Assembly: GCA_024451685.1 (NCBI GenBank)
Contig: JAMXCW010000002.1
Location: 1-64,000 of the forward strand
Direction: 5' to 3'
Source of the DNA: Candidatus Bathyanammoxibius amoris
Lineage (GTDB): Bacteria > Planctomycetota > Brocadiia > Brocadiales > Bathyanammoxibiaceae
Length of the DNA: 64,000 bases
Shown here: piece after piece, positions 1 through 8,876 of the stretch
Position numbering within the stretch: the stretch's first letter is position 1
Layout: every line of letters begins with the position of its first letter
Made by a program: the position numbers and the translations under genes
Notes under the pieces: generated by a model
The model's input: only the letters and a program-made list of their open reading frames with translations
Databases searched by the model: none
What the model was told of the DNA's origin: nothing

Positions 1-351
1 ATAATGAACTGCACCTGCCCGCCATTCCGCTACGCTCCGTAGCGGCATAAGTCCTACCACACTATAAACACAACGAAATAGATTCTGGATGCCGTTCCGG
101 GACAGAGGTTTCGCAACTATTCCGGTAATGAAAAGGTGTATTATCCAGACGTGCTTGAAGCATTATTTTGAGTGCGAACATTCCGCTTAAACCCTTCCAA
201 GATGTTAAACTTGACAATCCTTCCAGCTAGTAGTAGATTCTCCCACTAGATGAGCCTGCCTGAGAGACATGCATTCCATAGATAACTGGATTTAACTCTA
301 AATCAAACTGCTATACGCATCCCAAAAGATGCCTTTGAAGGGAGGCTTACA
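1..351. other. Intergenic region, no gene seen
   Basis: I see no credible coding region here. Positions 27-45 form a hairpin with a perfect 8-bp stem (CCGCTACG / CGTAGCGG) and a 3-base loop. A promoter-like pair lies at 211-239. A good Shine-Dalgarno sequence (GGGAGG, about 340-345) precedes the gene at 352. The upstream boundary may hold the end of a neighbouring transcription unit outside the window. Confidence 0.6.
211..239 (+). promoter_or_regulatory. Sigma-70-type promoter
   Basis: TTGACA at 211-216 and TAGATT at 234-239 are separated by 17 bases. This lies about 110 bases upstream of the lipoprotein gene at 352. The -35 is perfect and the -10 has one or two mismatches. Confidence 0.5.
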
Positions 352-924
352 ATGAAAAGCTATTTAGGGTTTATGTTCACATTGTTATGTCTGCTATGCT
401 TCACTTTGTCTATTTCAGGCTGTTTTCATAATGGGAATGGTGGACAACTCCCCCCGGAAATTGTAACAGGAATAGGGGAAATAGCTGACGAAAGAGCAGC
501 GGCTGAGCTAGCGGTCATAAAACTACGAATGAATTGGAAGCCAGACGGCACAGTCTACAAAAAAGGCGAGAAACTCTATAATGATGCAATGGTTGCAGTT
601 AATGGTTGGATATACAAATTTAAGTTTGAAGTGCGCGCAGGTACTACTAGCCCATTAGAGGAACATGTGAAGTCCCTTGAAAAGGCCGCCAAGAAAAGCA
701 AAATTTTCATAAACTACGTAAACAGGTTACCTGAAACGCCAACCGCGGAGGAAGGAGAAATAGTGGCTAAAGGTGTCCTTGAAGAGTTTGGAGGATTCCT
801 AATTGATGGAGCTTTTAGAATTTGGAAAGGGTTGAGGGAAGCAGACAGAGAGAAGAGAGAAGAAGTAATAAAGGCACTGGACGAGTTAAAGTGGCCGTAT
901 TTCGCTGACATTCAACTCGCATAG
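352..924 (+). CDS. Putative lipoprotein of unknown function
   Basis: The product has 190 residues. The first 23 form a lipoprotein signal peptide: a Lys near the start, a Leu/Phe/Cys-rich hydrophobic stretch and the lipobox I-S-G-C with the lipidated Cys at residue 24. The mature part is hydrophilic, probably helical and rich in Glu and Lys, and I recognise no domain in it. A GGGAGG ribosome binding site sits 7-10 bases before the ATG, which supports this start. The gene stands alone behind its own promoter-like sequence in an AT-richer stretch. It is probably anchored in the outer or inner membrane facing the periplasm. Function unknown. Confidence 0.75.
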   Translation: MKSYLGFMFTLLCLLCFTLSISGCFHNGNGGQLPPEIVTGIGEIADERAAAELAVIKLRMNWKPDGTVYKKGEKLYNDAMVAVNGWIYKFKFEVRAGTTSPLEEHVKSLEKAAKKSKIFINYVNRLPETPTAEEGEIVAKGVLEEFGGFLIDGAFRIWKGLREADREKREEVIKALDELKWPYFADIQLA

Positions 925-1006
925 CCAGAGCATTTGATAAGTAGCACGAGAGGAACGGGAATTTAATCTCCCCGGCCGACCACCCCCACCCCTCTCTGCC
1001 GTCACG

Positions 1007-1028
1007 ACTGTCAAGTAACTGTCAAGTA
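1007..1028. repeat. 11-bp tandem duplication
   Basis: ACTGTCAAGTA occurs twice in direct succession (1007-1017 and 1018-1028) in the untranslated stretch between two small genes. It could be a slippage duplication or a pair of protein-binding half-sites. Nothing else nearby decides between these. Confidence 0.7.
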
Positions 1029-1210
1029 AATACACTCAAACTAGAGAGATTTGACACCTTATTTGAGGCAAAAGTGCTTGTCCAGAGGTGGCACAGGGAG
1101 TATAACATGCCAAGTTGTATAACTCGCTCTTAATCGCTGTACTAAGAGTGGGGGCGGGCCAATGTATAAGACTACAATGTCTTGCCCTTACGAAAGGGGT
1201 CTGATTAAGG

Positions 1211-1498
1211 ATGGGAACTATTTTTGAGATGTCCGTGGGAATCTTTGGCCTTACCTTACTTCTTACCGCCTTCATAATGGGTAACTTTTGGGGGAGAGGA
1301 CAAAACGTACTGCACTATCAGATAATGAACTTTATCGGCGGGGTTATACTAGCCTGGTATGCGTTTCAGCTAAGGTACTGGATGTTCGCCACGCTGGAAA
1401 CCGCACGGGGCACGTTTGCCCTGTACAGTCTGGTATTGTGTATTCGAACTATGGCAAAGAAGTCAAAAGTGCCCTCTGCCCAGGGGCAACATACGTAG
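1211..1498 (+). CDS. Small membrane protein, CBU_0592-like
   Basis: The protein has 95 residues and two or three hydrophobic segments (about 6-24, 36-52 and 60-78). The pattern is a first membrane helix, then a short polar linker, then Y-Q-I-M-N-F-I-G-G, then a further helix. This resembles the CBU_0592-like domain of small integral membrane proteins, in which an Asn-x-x-Gly motif starts the second helix. The assignment is from pattern only. An overlapping frame (1288-1566) lacks any membrane pattern or start signal and was not called. A purine-rich AAAGGGG lies about 12 bases before the ATG. Function unknown. Confidence 0.6.
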   Translation: MGTIFEMSVGIFGLTLLLTAFIMGNFWGRGQNVLHYQIMNFIGGVILAWYAFQLRYWMFATLETARGTFALYSLVLCIRTMAKKSKVPSAQGQHT

Positions 1499-1762
1499 CA
1501 GGACAGATAACACCTTTTCTAACGCCGCCTTATAGCTATAGAAATTTAAAGAGTTCATATGGATAAATTCTCTCAAACACATAAAACCCCGGAAATAAGT
1601 GTTGGAGTGCTTCACTCTTTAAGCGGGACGATGGCAGCTTTCCCCACAGTCCAAAAATCTTGTGGGAAGCGCGTGAATAAAAAGGGGAAGGTTACTTAAG
1701 CCCAGCATCAGTCCAGGTGTTATATCCCCTGTCTGGCGTCCAAGGGGGGTGAAGAGGATAGA

Positions 1763-2359
1763 GTGTTAAAACTGCCCGTTAGCTTTAAATTTTTTGTGTG
1801 TACCCTCCTCATCTGTGCCTATGTAGCATGTGTCCTGGGCACAGAGGTTGTGGGTTCGACGGATAAAGATACGGGCCTGCCTGCCAAACAAGAAGAGAGG
1901 ATAAGGGAATCAGTCTCCAAAATTTTAGATAATAAGCTCTTAAAGAGTATAAACGTAACAGAGTGTAGCGAGCACAAGGGGCTTTATGAGGTCTCTGTAG
2001 AGGTTGATGCCGTCATAGGGAGTTCACCTTTGGCGACCAGGAAATCCATTTTTCGGTCAATGAGGCTCAGTTACATGGCTATCTACCGGCTAGGACACCC
2101 TGCATGCAACGTTACCTTATCTGCCCATGCACCGGCTGAGAAGATGGGCTACCTCACAGGGAAGGTCAAACCTGGGGAACTCCTCTGGAAAACCTCCCTT
2201 ACAGAGGAAAGGGCACGCACCGTCCGGTGGGGCCGGTGGCCCGGTGGCTTTTTGTCTGGATTGCGCTCGACTTACACTAATCTTCCACTCCGCTGGCAGG
2301 AGCACTTTATACACCCCTTGCTAGCCGCAGGAAGGGGCAAAGGGCGAGCTGGCTACTGA
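1763..2359 (+). CDS. Exported protein of unknown function
   Basis: The 198-residue product begins at a GTG preceded by GAAGAGG (1751-1757). Residues 1-27 form a typical signal peptide (Lys, hydrophobic core with several Cys, then V-L-G-T). The following 90 residues alternate helix-like and strand-like segments and contain two Cys that could pair. The C-terminal part is Arg/Gly/Pro-rich and less protein-like, so the natural end or frame there is less certain. I do not recognise the family. It stands alone between the small membrane protein and tRNA-Gln. Confidence 0.55.
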   Translation: MLKLPVSFKFFVCTLLICAYVACVLGTEVVGSTDKDTGLPAKQEERIRESVSKILDNKLLKSINVTECSEHKGLYEVSVEVDAVIGSSPLATRKSIFRSMRLSYMAIYRLGHPACNVTLSAHAPAEKMGYLTGKVKPGELLWKTSLTEERARTVRWGRWPGGFLSGLRSTYTNLPLRWQEHFIHPLLAAGRGKGRAGY

Positions 2360-2372
2360 TTAAGGTTATTGC

Positions 2373-2394
2373 CTAAAAAGGTCCTCTTTTTTAG
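2373..2394. terminator. AT-rich hairpin, possible terminator
   Basis: CTAAAAA (2373-2379) pairs with TTTTTAG (2388-2394), giving a stem of A:T pairs with a T-run, just after the stop at 2359. It could end transcription of the exported-protein gene or of the minus-strand tRNA. It is a weak stem. Confidence 0.35.
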
Positions 2395-2460
2395 ACTCTC
2401 CTTGCTCCCTCATAACCCCTGAGAAACCAACGGCTGAAGGGGTCAAAAAGTGGAAACAAG

Positions 2461-2531
2461 CTGGGGAACCAGGATTCGAACCTGGACAAACAGATTCAGA
2501 GTCTGTCGTGCTACCGTTACACTATTCCCCA
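2461..2531 (-). tRNA. tRNA-Gln (anticodon CTG)
   Basis: Read on the minus strand this gives a cloverleaf. The acceptor stem is TGGGGAA paired with TTCCCCA, with discriminator G. The D-arm has GGTA. The anticodon stem ACAGA/TCTGT closes a CTCTGAA loop with anticodon CTG. The T-arm has the TTCGAATC loop. CTG reads the glutamine codon CAG. The 3' CCA is not encoded, so it must be added after transcription. Confidence 0.93.
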
Positions 2532-2584
2532 CTGATTAGACTGCACGCTTGAGGTAAAAAACCTAACAGAAAGCATGATACCAG

Positions 2585-3772
2585 TCAAGGTCTTTCGGCG
2601 GTATGAGAGGGGTCAAGGGCCTCTCTCATCAACTTGAACACGTCCGTGTTATCCATGCGCCCGCTAACGGCCCTGGCGCCGGGGCCCTGCGCCCATATGG
2701 GCACGTCCTCGGCCGTATGACGCCGGTGTATCCACTTCAGCTTCGGCTTATCGCCCCGCCCCGGCAGAAAGTTTTTGGGACCGACTATCGCCAGCCCGCC
2801 CGTTTCATGGTCCGCGGTGACTATCACCAGCGTCTCATCCGACAGGCCGTTTGCCTCAAGCCATTCCACCACCGCACCCACCGTCTCGTCAAACGCGACG
2901 GTCTCGTAAAGAACGGCGTCGCTGTCGTTCTTATGGCTCGCGTGGTCTATACGCCCGCCCTCTATCATAACAAAGAACCCGTCCGGGTCTTTGGACAATA
3001 CCTCCAGCGCCTTTAGAGACATCTCTATTAAAGACGGTTCGTCCAGCCTCCTGTCCATCGCGAAGGACATATGTTCCGGAGCAAACAGCCCGAGCAGCTT
3101 CTCCGTCTTCGCAATATCTACCCGTTCCAGCTCCTCTTTCGTATAGACCACCTCATAGCCCATGTCCCTTGCCTCTTTAAGGGGAAGGGTGGTCCATACC
3201 CGCAGGCCGCCTCCCATGATTACGTCGGGCCGTGAGCGGTGCAGGTAGTCCTCCGCAATCTCACGCGCGTTCTCGCGTGAGGACTCATGTGCGGCGAATG
3301 CGGCGGGGGTGGCGTGGGTAACCTCCGCGGTGGTAACCAGTCCGGTTGACCTGCCCGTGTCCCCGGCAATCTCAAGGACGGTCTTATATTCCTTCGCATG
3401 AACCGACTGTCCTATAACGCCCCGTCTTGTCTTATGGCCCGTGGCCAGGGCCGTGGCCGCAGCCGCGGAATCGGTTATCAGGCTCTGCAGGGAAAAGGTC
3501 GAGACATAACCCGAGTGTTCAAATTTGTCCATATAAAGCTCGCCCGCGGGGCCGTGAACGAAACTCCTCGCCATGACCAGATGCGACCACCCCATACCGT
3601 CGCCTATTAAAAGGACGACGTTCTTTGCGCCACTTTCCCCGGCAACGGCCGGGACCCCGAAGGGCGCGGTCAGGAGGATTACGGTTACGATTACGATTAC
3701 ACGGAACAGAGGGATATTCAACGGGCGGTAAATAGACCTACTACTACTTATAAACTGACGCGGCGATATCAC
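2585..3772 (-). CDS. phoA: Alkaline phosphatase (PhoA family)
   Basis: This is a periplasmic phosphomonoesterase that releases inorganic phosphate from organic phosphates. The 395-residue product has an N-terminal membrane or signal segment (about 22-45) ending near A-V-A-G. Family hallmarks follow: L-I-G-D-G-M-G with the metal-binding Asp at about 58, the D-S-A nucleophile motif (Asp101-Ser102), I-E-G-G-R-I-D-H-A-S-H with zinc ligands near 270-280, T-A-D-H-E-T-G-G near 320 and a final His in H-T-A-E-D-V-P near 355. Length is a little under the E. coli enzyme. The start could be internal, nearer the signal segment. It lies 6 bases downstream of xerD and may be cotranscribed with it. Confidence 0.9.
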   Translation of the reverse strand: MISPRQFISSSRSIYRPLNIPLFRVIVIVTVILLTAPFGVPAVAGESGAKNVVLLIGDGMGWSHLVMARSFVHGPAGELYMDKFEHSGYVSTFSLQSLITDSAAAATALATGHKTRRGVIGQSVHAKEYKTVLEIAGDTGRSTGLVTTAEVTHATPAAFAAHESSRENAREIAEDYLHRSRPDVIMGGGLRVWTTLPLKEARDMGYEVVYTKEELERVDIAKTEKLLGLFAPEHMSFAMDRRLDEPSLIEMSLKALEVLSKDPDGFFVMIEGGRIDHASHKNDSDAVLYETVAFDETVGAVVEWLEANGLSDETLVIVTADHETGGLAIVGPKNFLPGRGDKPKLKWIHRRHTAEDVPIWAQGPGARAVSGRMDNTDVFKLMREALDPSHTAERP

Positions 3773-3778
3773 CTCGGG

Positions 3779-4663
3779 CTACCCCCTGGGATGGAATTTT
3801 TTGTGGATATGTTTCAGGTGCTGGCGTTCTATGTGGGTGTACGTCTGGGTTGTGGCGATATTGGAGTGGCCCAGCATCTCCTGCACGCTCCTGAGGTCCG
3901 CGCCGCGCTCTAATAGATGTGTGGCAAAAGAGTGTCTCAGACCATGGGGTGAGATTTCCTTTATACCCGCTTTCTTCGCATAGTTTTTGACGATACGCCA
4001 GACGTCCTCTCTCCTCAGCGGTCTCCCCGACCTCGTCAAAAAGACGGACTCGCCTGGTAGTCCCCTGTCCAGTTTAGGCCTTGATTCGTTTAGATAACGC
4101 TCCAACATCTCACAGGCCTTTTTGCCCAGGGGCACTATGCGCTCCTTGTTGCCCTTACCGTGACACCTGACATACCCGTCCTCTATGTTCACATCCCCCA
4201 GCTTGAGAGAGGTCGCCTCTGAGGCCCTCGCCCCCGTGGCGTACAACACCTCAAGTACGGCCCTGTCCCTCAGGCCCTGTGCCCTCTCCAGCGAAGGGCT
4301 GTCCAGCAGTCTCTCTACCTCCTGCCAGTGCAGGACGTCCGGCAGACGCTTCCAGAGCTTCGGCGAATCCACCTCCGCGAGCACATCCTTCTTCAGGCGT
4401 CCGTCTATTACCAGGAATTTGTAGAACTGTTTTATGGCAGAAAGGTTCCGGGAGACGCTGTTTACGCCTATGCCCCGTTCCCTCTCGGCCACCATGTAGA
4501 GGTTGAGGTGCTCAGGCCTCAAATCCTCCATCTTCTCGATATCCCACTTGTCCAGGAATCCCCTGAATTTATTGAGGTCGTTCCTGTAGGCAAGGACGGT
4601 ATTTTCAGAGAGGCCGCACTCCAGACTCAGATAGTCTAAAAATGATTGTATCAGTTCTTCCAT
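3779..4663 (-). CDS. xerD: Tyrosine recombinase XerD/XerC
   Basis: This is a site-specific recombinase of the Xer type, normally resolving chromosome dimers at dif. At 294 residues it has the usual Xer length. An N-terminal core-binding SAM-like domain (1-90) precedes the catalytic domain. All catalytic residues are visible: Arg in A-T-G-A-R-A-S-E, Lys in H-G-K-G-N-K-E, H-G-L-R-H, His in L-G-H-S-N-I and the nucleophilic Tyr in T-Q-T-Y-T-H. No integrated element or attachment site is adjacent, so a housekeeping Xer role is more likely than a phage or ICE integrase. I cannot tell XerC from XerD with certainty. Confidence 0.88.
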   Translation of the reverse strand: MEELIQSFLDYLSLECGLSENTVLAYRNDLNKFRGFLDKWDIEKMEDLRPEHLNLYMVAERERGIGVNSVSRNLSAIKQFYKFLVIDGRLKKDVLAEVDSPKLWKRLPDVLHWQEVERLLDSPSLERAQGLRDRAVLEVLYATGARASEATSLKLGDVNIEDGYVRCHGKGNKERIVPLGKKACEMLERYLNESRPKLDRGLPGESVFLTRSGRPLRREDVWRIVKNYAKKAGIKEISPHGLRHSFATHLLERGADLRSVQEMLGHSNIATTQTYTHIERQHLKHIHKKFHPRG

Positions 4664-4676
4664 GTTATTCGTTTAA

Positions 4677-4764
4677 CGCAGAGCAAGCTCTGCCACTACA
4701 ATATTTTTTATTACGCCATAATAAAGTAACACACATCTTCTGTAGTGGTCGAGCTTGCTCGACG
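4677..4764. repeat. Inverted pair of 24-bp palindromic units
   Basis: Unit A (4677-4700, read on the minus strand) and unit B (4741-4764, plus strand) share the form TGTAGTGG, two variable bases, GAGCTTGCTC, two variable bases, CG. Each unit is itself a hairpin (GCAGAGC/GCTCTGC and GTCGAGC/GCTCGAC). They flank 40 bases of AT-rich DNA. This looks like a REP-type dispersed repeat between xerD and glyS, possibly acting as a transcription end. Confidence 0.65.
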
Positions 4765-4829
4765 TAAAGAATCATCATCAAACACCTTTCATACCGGGCA
4801 GAAAATCCAACGTCCTATTTGACGTCTTT

Positions 4830-6941
4830 TCACACAATCTCTACCAAATCCTCTGAACCGTCTTTCTCCGGGTGCACTATCTTTGAAAGCTCGGCAACCC
4901 TGGGCCCGTAGAGTTCGTTTATCTTTTTAACAAGAACGAGACGGTTGTTCCTGAGCTTCTCGTCTTCCACGTTCACGAACACCTTGTCAAAGAACGTGTG
5001 TACGGGCCCGGCAAATGTTTCACAGAACAACGCGGATGCCTCTTCATATTTCTTTTCGTCTATGAGTGCCGTTATCTTGTCTTTATTCTTTACGTAAACG
5101 TCCCAGAGATAGCGTTCTTCATCCTCCTTTAATAGACCTTCGTCAACCTCTCCGGCGGAGGGTGCGTTCTTTCCTATGTTGAATGTCCTTTCTGCCACGA
5201 CAACTAATTCCTGCCATTTGTCGGTCTTAGAAATCCCGGAGATAACTTCAACCCGGTTTTTGAAATCGCTTACATCGTCAAAGCCGGCGCTTAAAACAGC
5301 GTTAACGATGTCGTACCTGTAACCCCTTTCGCGGAACGTCTGGTAGAGCCTGTCTCTGAAGAACGCGTTTATCTCCTTCATGGCAGTGCCTTTTCCCGGA
5401 AAATTTTCCAGGGCCGCCACAATCGTGTCCTGCAGCGACAGGGACAGCCTGTGTGACTCAAGAATGCGGATTATCCCCTGGGCCTGCCGCCTAAGCCCGT
5501 AGGGGTCTTGAGAGCCCGTGGGCACCAGCCCTACCGAGAAGCAGCCACACAGCGCATCGAACTTGTCGGCCAGGCTGAGCGTCATACCAAGCCGTGACTC
5601 CGGCACTTTATCCCTCGCATGTCGCGGCATATAGTGTTCCTTAATTGCCAGCGCCACGTCTTCCGGCAGCCCCTCTTCTCTCGCATAGTGATAACCCATT
5701 ACTCCCTGCAGTTCCGGAAATTCTCCCACCATCTGTGTCAGCAGGTCTGCCTTACACAGGAGGGCCGCCTGGTGCAGAGCCTCCTTTTCCGCGTCCGCCA
5801 GGTTGAGCTCTTTTCGGGCCAGATACGCAGAAAGCCTGTCGATGCGCTCCGTCCTTTCCCGGTAGCTTCCCAGCTTCTCATGGAAGACCACGTCCTTCAG
5901 CCCGTCGAGCCAGTCCTTTAGCGAACGTTTTCTATCCTCTTCCCAGAAGAACTTTGCGTCCGCAAGCCGCGCCCTCAACACCCTCTCATTGCCCTCAACA
6001 GACCTGCGGGCCCCATGCTCATCCCGGTTGCACACGGCCACAAACTTGGATAGAAGCCTGCCGTTGCCGTCTTCTACGGGAAAATACCGCTGATGACTTA
6101 TCATCACCGTCTCCACCACCTCCTGCGGCACACGCAAAAACTCCTCCGGGAACGTGCACTCTACCGGAAACGGGTACTCCACCAGGTAATTAACCTCCTC
6201 CAAGAGTTTTTCTTCTCCCGACAGTTCAGAACCATATTTCCGCATTATTGCGTTTATTGCATCCCGGAGTACGGTCTTTCGTTCCTCCGGGTCTACTATC
6301 ACCTTCTCCTTTCTCAGAAGGTCTTTATAGGTCCCAAGGTCCGCCTTATTGATGGTAATCATTTTACCGGAGAGGAACGGGTGGCCGCGTGTGACCCGCC
6401 CGCTTTTTATACCGTTCAACTCGAATTCTATAACCTCGGCATCAAAGAGGGCCATTACCCGGGAAATCGGCCTTGCAAAGGAAAGTCCCGGTCCCCTCCA
6501 CCTCATCTTCTTCGGGAATGATATTGAACGGATGACATCGGAAAGAATCTCCGGCAGAAGTTTTATAGACGGTACTCCCTCATGGGTCTTAACGGCAAAC
6601 AGATACGACCCCTTAGGGGTGTCTTTGACCTGCAGTTCGCTAAAGTCCACGCCCTGCGCCCTGGCAAAGCCAAGCCCGGCCTTTGTGGGACGGCCGTCAG
6701 AATCAAGGCCAATCTTACTCGACGGTCCCGGCAGCTCCTCTGTCTGCGCCGGCTGTTTCTCCGGTATACCCTCCGCGTAGAGACCCAGATGGCACGGTGT
6801 CCCAAAGGTCTCCACCCTCCCAAAGCCCAGGCGGTTCTTCTTAAGCCCTTCTTTAAAAAGTACTTCCATTTGCCTGAGAGCTGGCGCTATATAGCCGGCG
6901 GGAATCTCCTCAGTGCCTATCTCCAGTAACAGCTTGCCCAT
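4830..6941 (-). CDS. glyS: Glycyl-tRNA synthetase beta subunit
   Basis: This is the beta subunit of the heterotetrameric glycyl-tRNA synthetase, which recognises tRNA-Gly and charges it together with GlyQ. From the ATG at 6941 the product has 703 residues, the normal family length. It opens with the diagnostic L-L-L-E-I-G-T-E-E-I-P-A, and an HD-like segment and a C-terminal anticodon-binding (DALR-like) domain follow. An upstream ATG at 6971 would add ten poorly matching residues and would lie under ten bases from the predicted transcription start, so I prefer 6941. The alpha subunit gene glyQ, often adjacent, is not in this window. Confidence 0.93.
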   Translation of the reverse strand: MGKLLLEIGTEEIPAGYIAPALRQMEVLFKEGLKKNRLGFGRVETFGTPCHLGLYAEGIPEKQPAQTEELPGPSSKIGLDSDGRPTKAGLGFARAQGVDFSELQVKDTPKGSYLFAVKTHEGVPSIKLLPEILSDVIRSISFPKKMRWRGPGLSFARPISRVMALFDAEVIEFELNGIKSGRVTRGHPFLSGKMITINKADLGTYKDLLRKEKVIVDPEERKTVLRDAINAIMRKYGSELSGEEKLLEEVNYLVEYPFPVECTFPEEFLRVPQEVVETVMISHQRYFPVEDGNGRLLSKFVAVCNRDEHGARRSVEGNERVLRARLADAKFFWEEDRKRSLKDWLDGLKDVVFHEKLGSYRERTERIDRLSAYLARKELNLADAEKEALHQAALLCKADLLTQMVGEFPELQGVMGYHYAREEGLPEDVALAIKEHYMPRHARDKVPESRLGMTLSLADKFDALCGCFSVGLVPTGSQDPYGLRRQAQGIIRILESHRLSLSLQDTIVAALENFPGKGTAMKEINAFFRDRLYQTFRERGYRYDIVNAVLSAGFDDVSDFKNRVEVISGISKTDKWQELVVVAERTFNIGKNAPSAGEVDEGLLKEDEERYLWDVYVKNKDKITALIDEKKYEEASALFCETFAGPVHTFFDKVFVNVEDEKLRNNRLVLVKKINELYGPRVAELSKIVHPEKDGSEDLVEIV

Positions 6942-6986
6942 AAGCGGATTTGTAGTGTGTTTCGGTGTCATTGAAAGACCGGCAGT

Positions 6987-7016
6987 ACTATAGCTACATT
7001 ATAGAGAACATGTCAA
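6987..7016 (-). promoter_or_regulatory. Promoter of glyS
   Basis: On the minus strand TTGACA (7016-7011) and TATAGT (6992-6987) are 18 bases apart, directly upstream of glyS. The -35 is perfect. Confidence 0.6.
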
Positions 7017-7093
7017 CAGAAAACCCTCTCTATCCCCTAGCTATTACAAGTGTTAACTGTTAACGTACTACCCGCGTAAGATTCACAATTGCA

Positions 7094-7122
7094 TTGACAA
7101 AGCCGGTGATATATTCTAGAAT
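7094..7122 (+). promoter_or_regulatory. Promoter of the tonB-exbB-exbD unit
   Basis: TTGACA (7094-7099) and TAGAAT (7117-7122) have a 17-base spacer. A leader of about 200 bases follows before the tonB start. It contains two short inverted repeats (CAAGAA...TTCTTG near 7174-7196, and CAAGG...CCTTG near 7237-7254). I do not recognise a known riboswitch there. Confidence 0.6.
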
Positions 7123-7326
7123 TTTTCTTTACACAAATACAATACTGAGTCTTTTAAAGGGGGAGCCCACTGCAAGAACAAGGCTGGTTTTCTTGTATTT
7201 TGTCGCAAGGTCCAAGTGTTGCCATTTAACTCTACAAAGGCGACTCATCCTTGTAAGGCCTTGTGAGATATAATTTATTTGTGGCGTGCGCAGACCACAA
7301 CATGTTATTTTGATTGCGGTTACAGA

Positions 7327-8772
7327 ATGGACAAAAAAGTTCTACGACTTGGTAGTTGGGAATTCCTCGGGCTTCTCATCCTTGCCTCCGCATTGATTCA
7401 TTTCCTCTTCATATTCTTCTTCCCTGCGGGTCACCTGTTGAGAACGGAGCTGTTTGGCGGTGTACCCGAGCCGGCAGCCATCTCTACGCCGATTGTCTTT
7501 GAGTTTGTCGAGGCCGGTGACGAGGTCGAAGAGCTCGCAAAGAAGGAAGAGCTTTGGAAAGAAGAACAAGAAGCAGCAAAAGAGGAAGAAGAAGAGGAGG
7601 AGGTTGAAGAGAAGAAGCGGCAGCAGTTCATGGATACGGCAGACAGCGCCGTTGACGAGGAGGTAGAGGTCGAGACCGAGAAGATAGGCGAGAAGAGCAC
7701 GCTTGCCAAAGACACCGCCCCTGACGAAGGTCCTGAGACAGAAGAACCCAAGCTGGAGGGTGACACTGAGATACCGGCAATCGGCGGCCCTCCTGGAGAA
7801 GGTCCCCTCAACACGGGGGGAATCGCAGAGATGCTGGCCGGCATATTTGATGAAGAAGTGCTGACCGAGGAGGAGGAAACAACTGCCGAGGCAGAAGAGA
7901 CAGAGACCGAGGTTGAGGGGACAGATACCGGCGAACTGACAGAGGTTGTTGAAGAGACGGAGGACACGGAGAGTACGACAGAAGACGAGGAATTACTGGC
8001 TGAAGCAGAGCTAGAAGAGGCTTCCCCTGAGGACACGGAACCAGATGAAACCTCCTCACCGGAAGAGGTAACTACAGAGGTCGCCTCAAGAGATGAGCCG
8101 GCCACGGAAACCCGGGCGGAAGAGCCTGAGGACACGGAGGTCTCAGAAGAAAAAGGCGCCTATCTAAAGAAAAAACTGGGCCTGCTTGACGAGGAATTTG
8201 AGAAGGAAGAGGACGGCCTGCTTCCGGTAGAGGAAAAACCCAAGGAGCTGGCATACATACCGCCGGAGGAGCCACGGAAGCAAAAGCAAGAAGTTAAGAA
8301 GCCCCCAAAAAAACAGAGCAAGAAAAAAAGACGTTCCTCCAGGAAGGGGGTAAGACCAAAGGTGGCCATCAGCTTCAACGCCAAGACACTCTCCGGTGGA
8401 ACGATAGAACCATTATACGACCACGAAGACGGCAACGTCACCAAGGACGGACTTGAGGCGTTTTCCGTGATGAAGGACCAATATGCACCCTACTACCGCC
8501 ACATCCGCGACAGGGTATCCTGGTATTGGATACTCAAATATGGCACGAGAGCGGAGATAAAACTGGAGACAAAACCAAATCATCCCATTATAATACAGTT
8601 CAAGGTGCTCCCTAACGGGACTACGGGAGAAGTAAAGGTTATAGACACCGCGGGGAATAACCTGCTTGCGTCCTATATAAGAGACGCTATTACCGAAACG
8701 CACCTCAACAAGTTCCCCTCCTACGTTGAGGAGGAATTTATCGACGTGCGGTTTAACTTTTATTTCTTTTAA
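7327..8772 (+). CDS. TonB-like energy transducer with a long acidic linker
   Basis: This protein probably couples the ExbB/ExbD motor to outer-membrane receptors, or in a TolA-like way to the envelope. From the ATG at 7327 it has 481 residues. A short cytoplasmic N-terminus leads into one membrane helix (about 14-34). A very long linker dominated by Glu, Thr and Ser fills about 60-270. A basic patch (about 315-340, many Lys/Arg/Pro) follows, then a C-terminal domain of about 110 residues with the TonB/TolA pattern (Y-R-H-I-R-D-R-V then strand-helix-strand, ending in R-F-N-F-Y-F-F). A TTG start at 7279 would add 16 residues not resembling the family. ExbB and ExbD genes follow. TonB linkers are usually Pro/Lys-rich, so this acidic one is unusual. 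Confidence 0.8.
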   Translation: MDKKVLRLGSWEFLGLLILASALIHFLFIFFFPAGHLLRTELFGGVPEPAAISTPIVFEFVEAGDEVEELAKKEELWKEEQEAAKEEEEEEEVEEKKRQQFMDTADSAVDEEVEVETEKIGEKSTLAKDTAPDEGPETEEPKLEGDTEIPAIGGPPGEGPLNTGGIAEMLAGIFDEEVLTEEEETTAEAEETETEVEGTDTGELTEVVEETEDTESTTEDEELLAEAELEEASPEDTEPDETSSPEEVTTEVASRDEPATETRAEEPEDTEVSEEKGAYLKKKLGLLDEEFEKEEDGLLPVEEKPKELAYIPPEEPRKQKQEVKKPPKKQSKKKRRSSRKGVRPKVAISFNAKTLSGGTIEPLYDHEDGNVTKDGLEAFSVMKDQYAPYYRHIRDRVSWYWILKYGTRAEIKLETKPNHPIIIQFKVLPNGTTGEVKVIDTAGNNLLASYIRDAITETHLNKFPSYVEEEFIDVRFNFYFF

Positions 8773-8876
8773 CGCTGCGGCGACACCGCGCCAGGAGAGA
8801 CTGTAAACCCGTTCGACATGACCGCACAACACAGTAAAGTCAGTTTGCATTCAAGAAGAGGGAGGTAGCGACTAAG

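Noticed and set aside
1288-1566. 92-residue frame overlapping the small membrane protein gene
   Set aside because: The other frame has two clear membrane helices and a family-like pattern. This one has neither.
3779-4663. Phage or ICE integrase with an attachment site at the nearby tRNA-Gln
   Set aside because: The protein is a standard Xer-length recombinase, it is separated from the tRNA by phoA, and I see no duplicated tRNA end.
7431-8135. Long minus-strand frame rich in Ser opposite tonB
   Set aside because: It is the mirror of the Glu/Thr codons of the acidic linker. It has no start signal and no domain.
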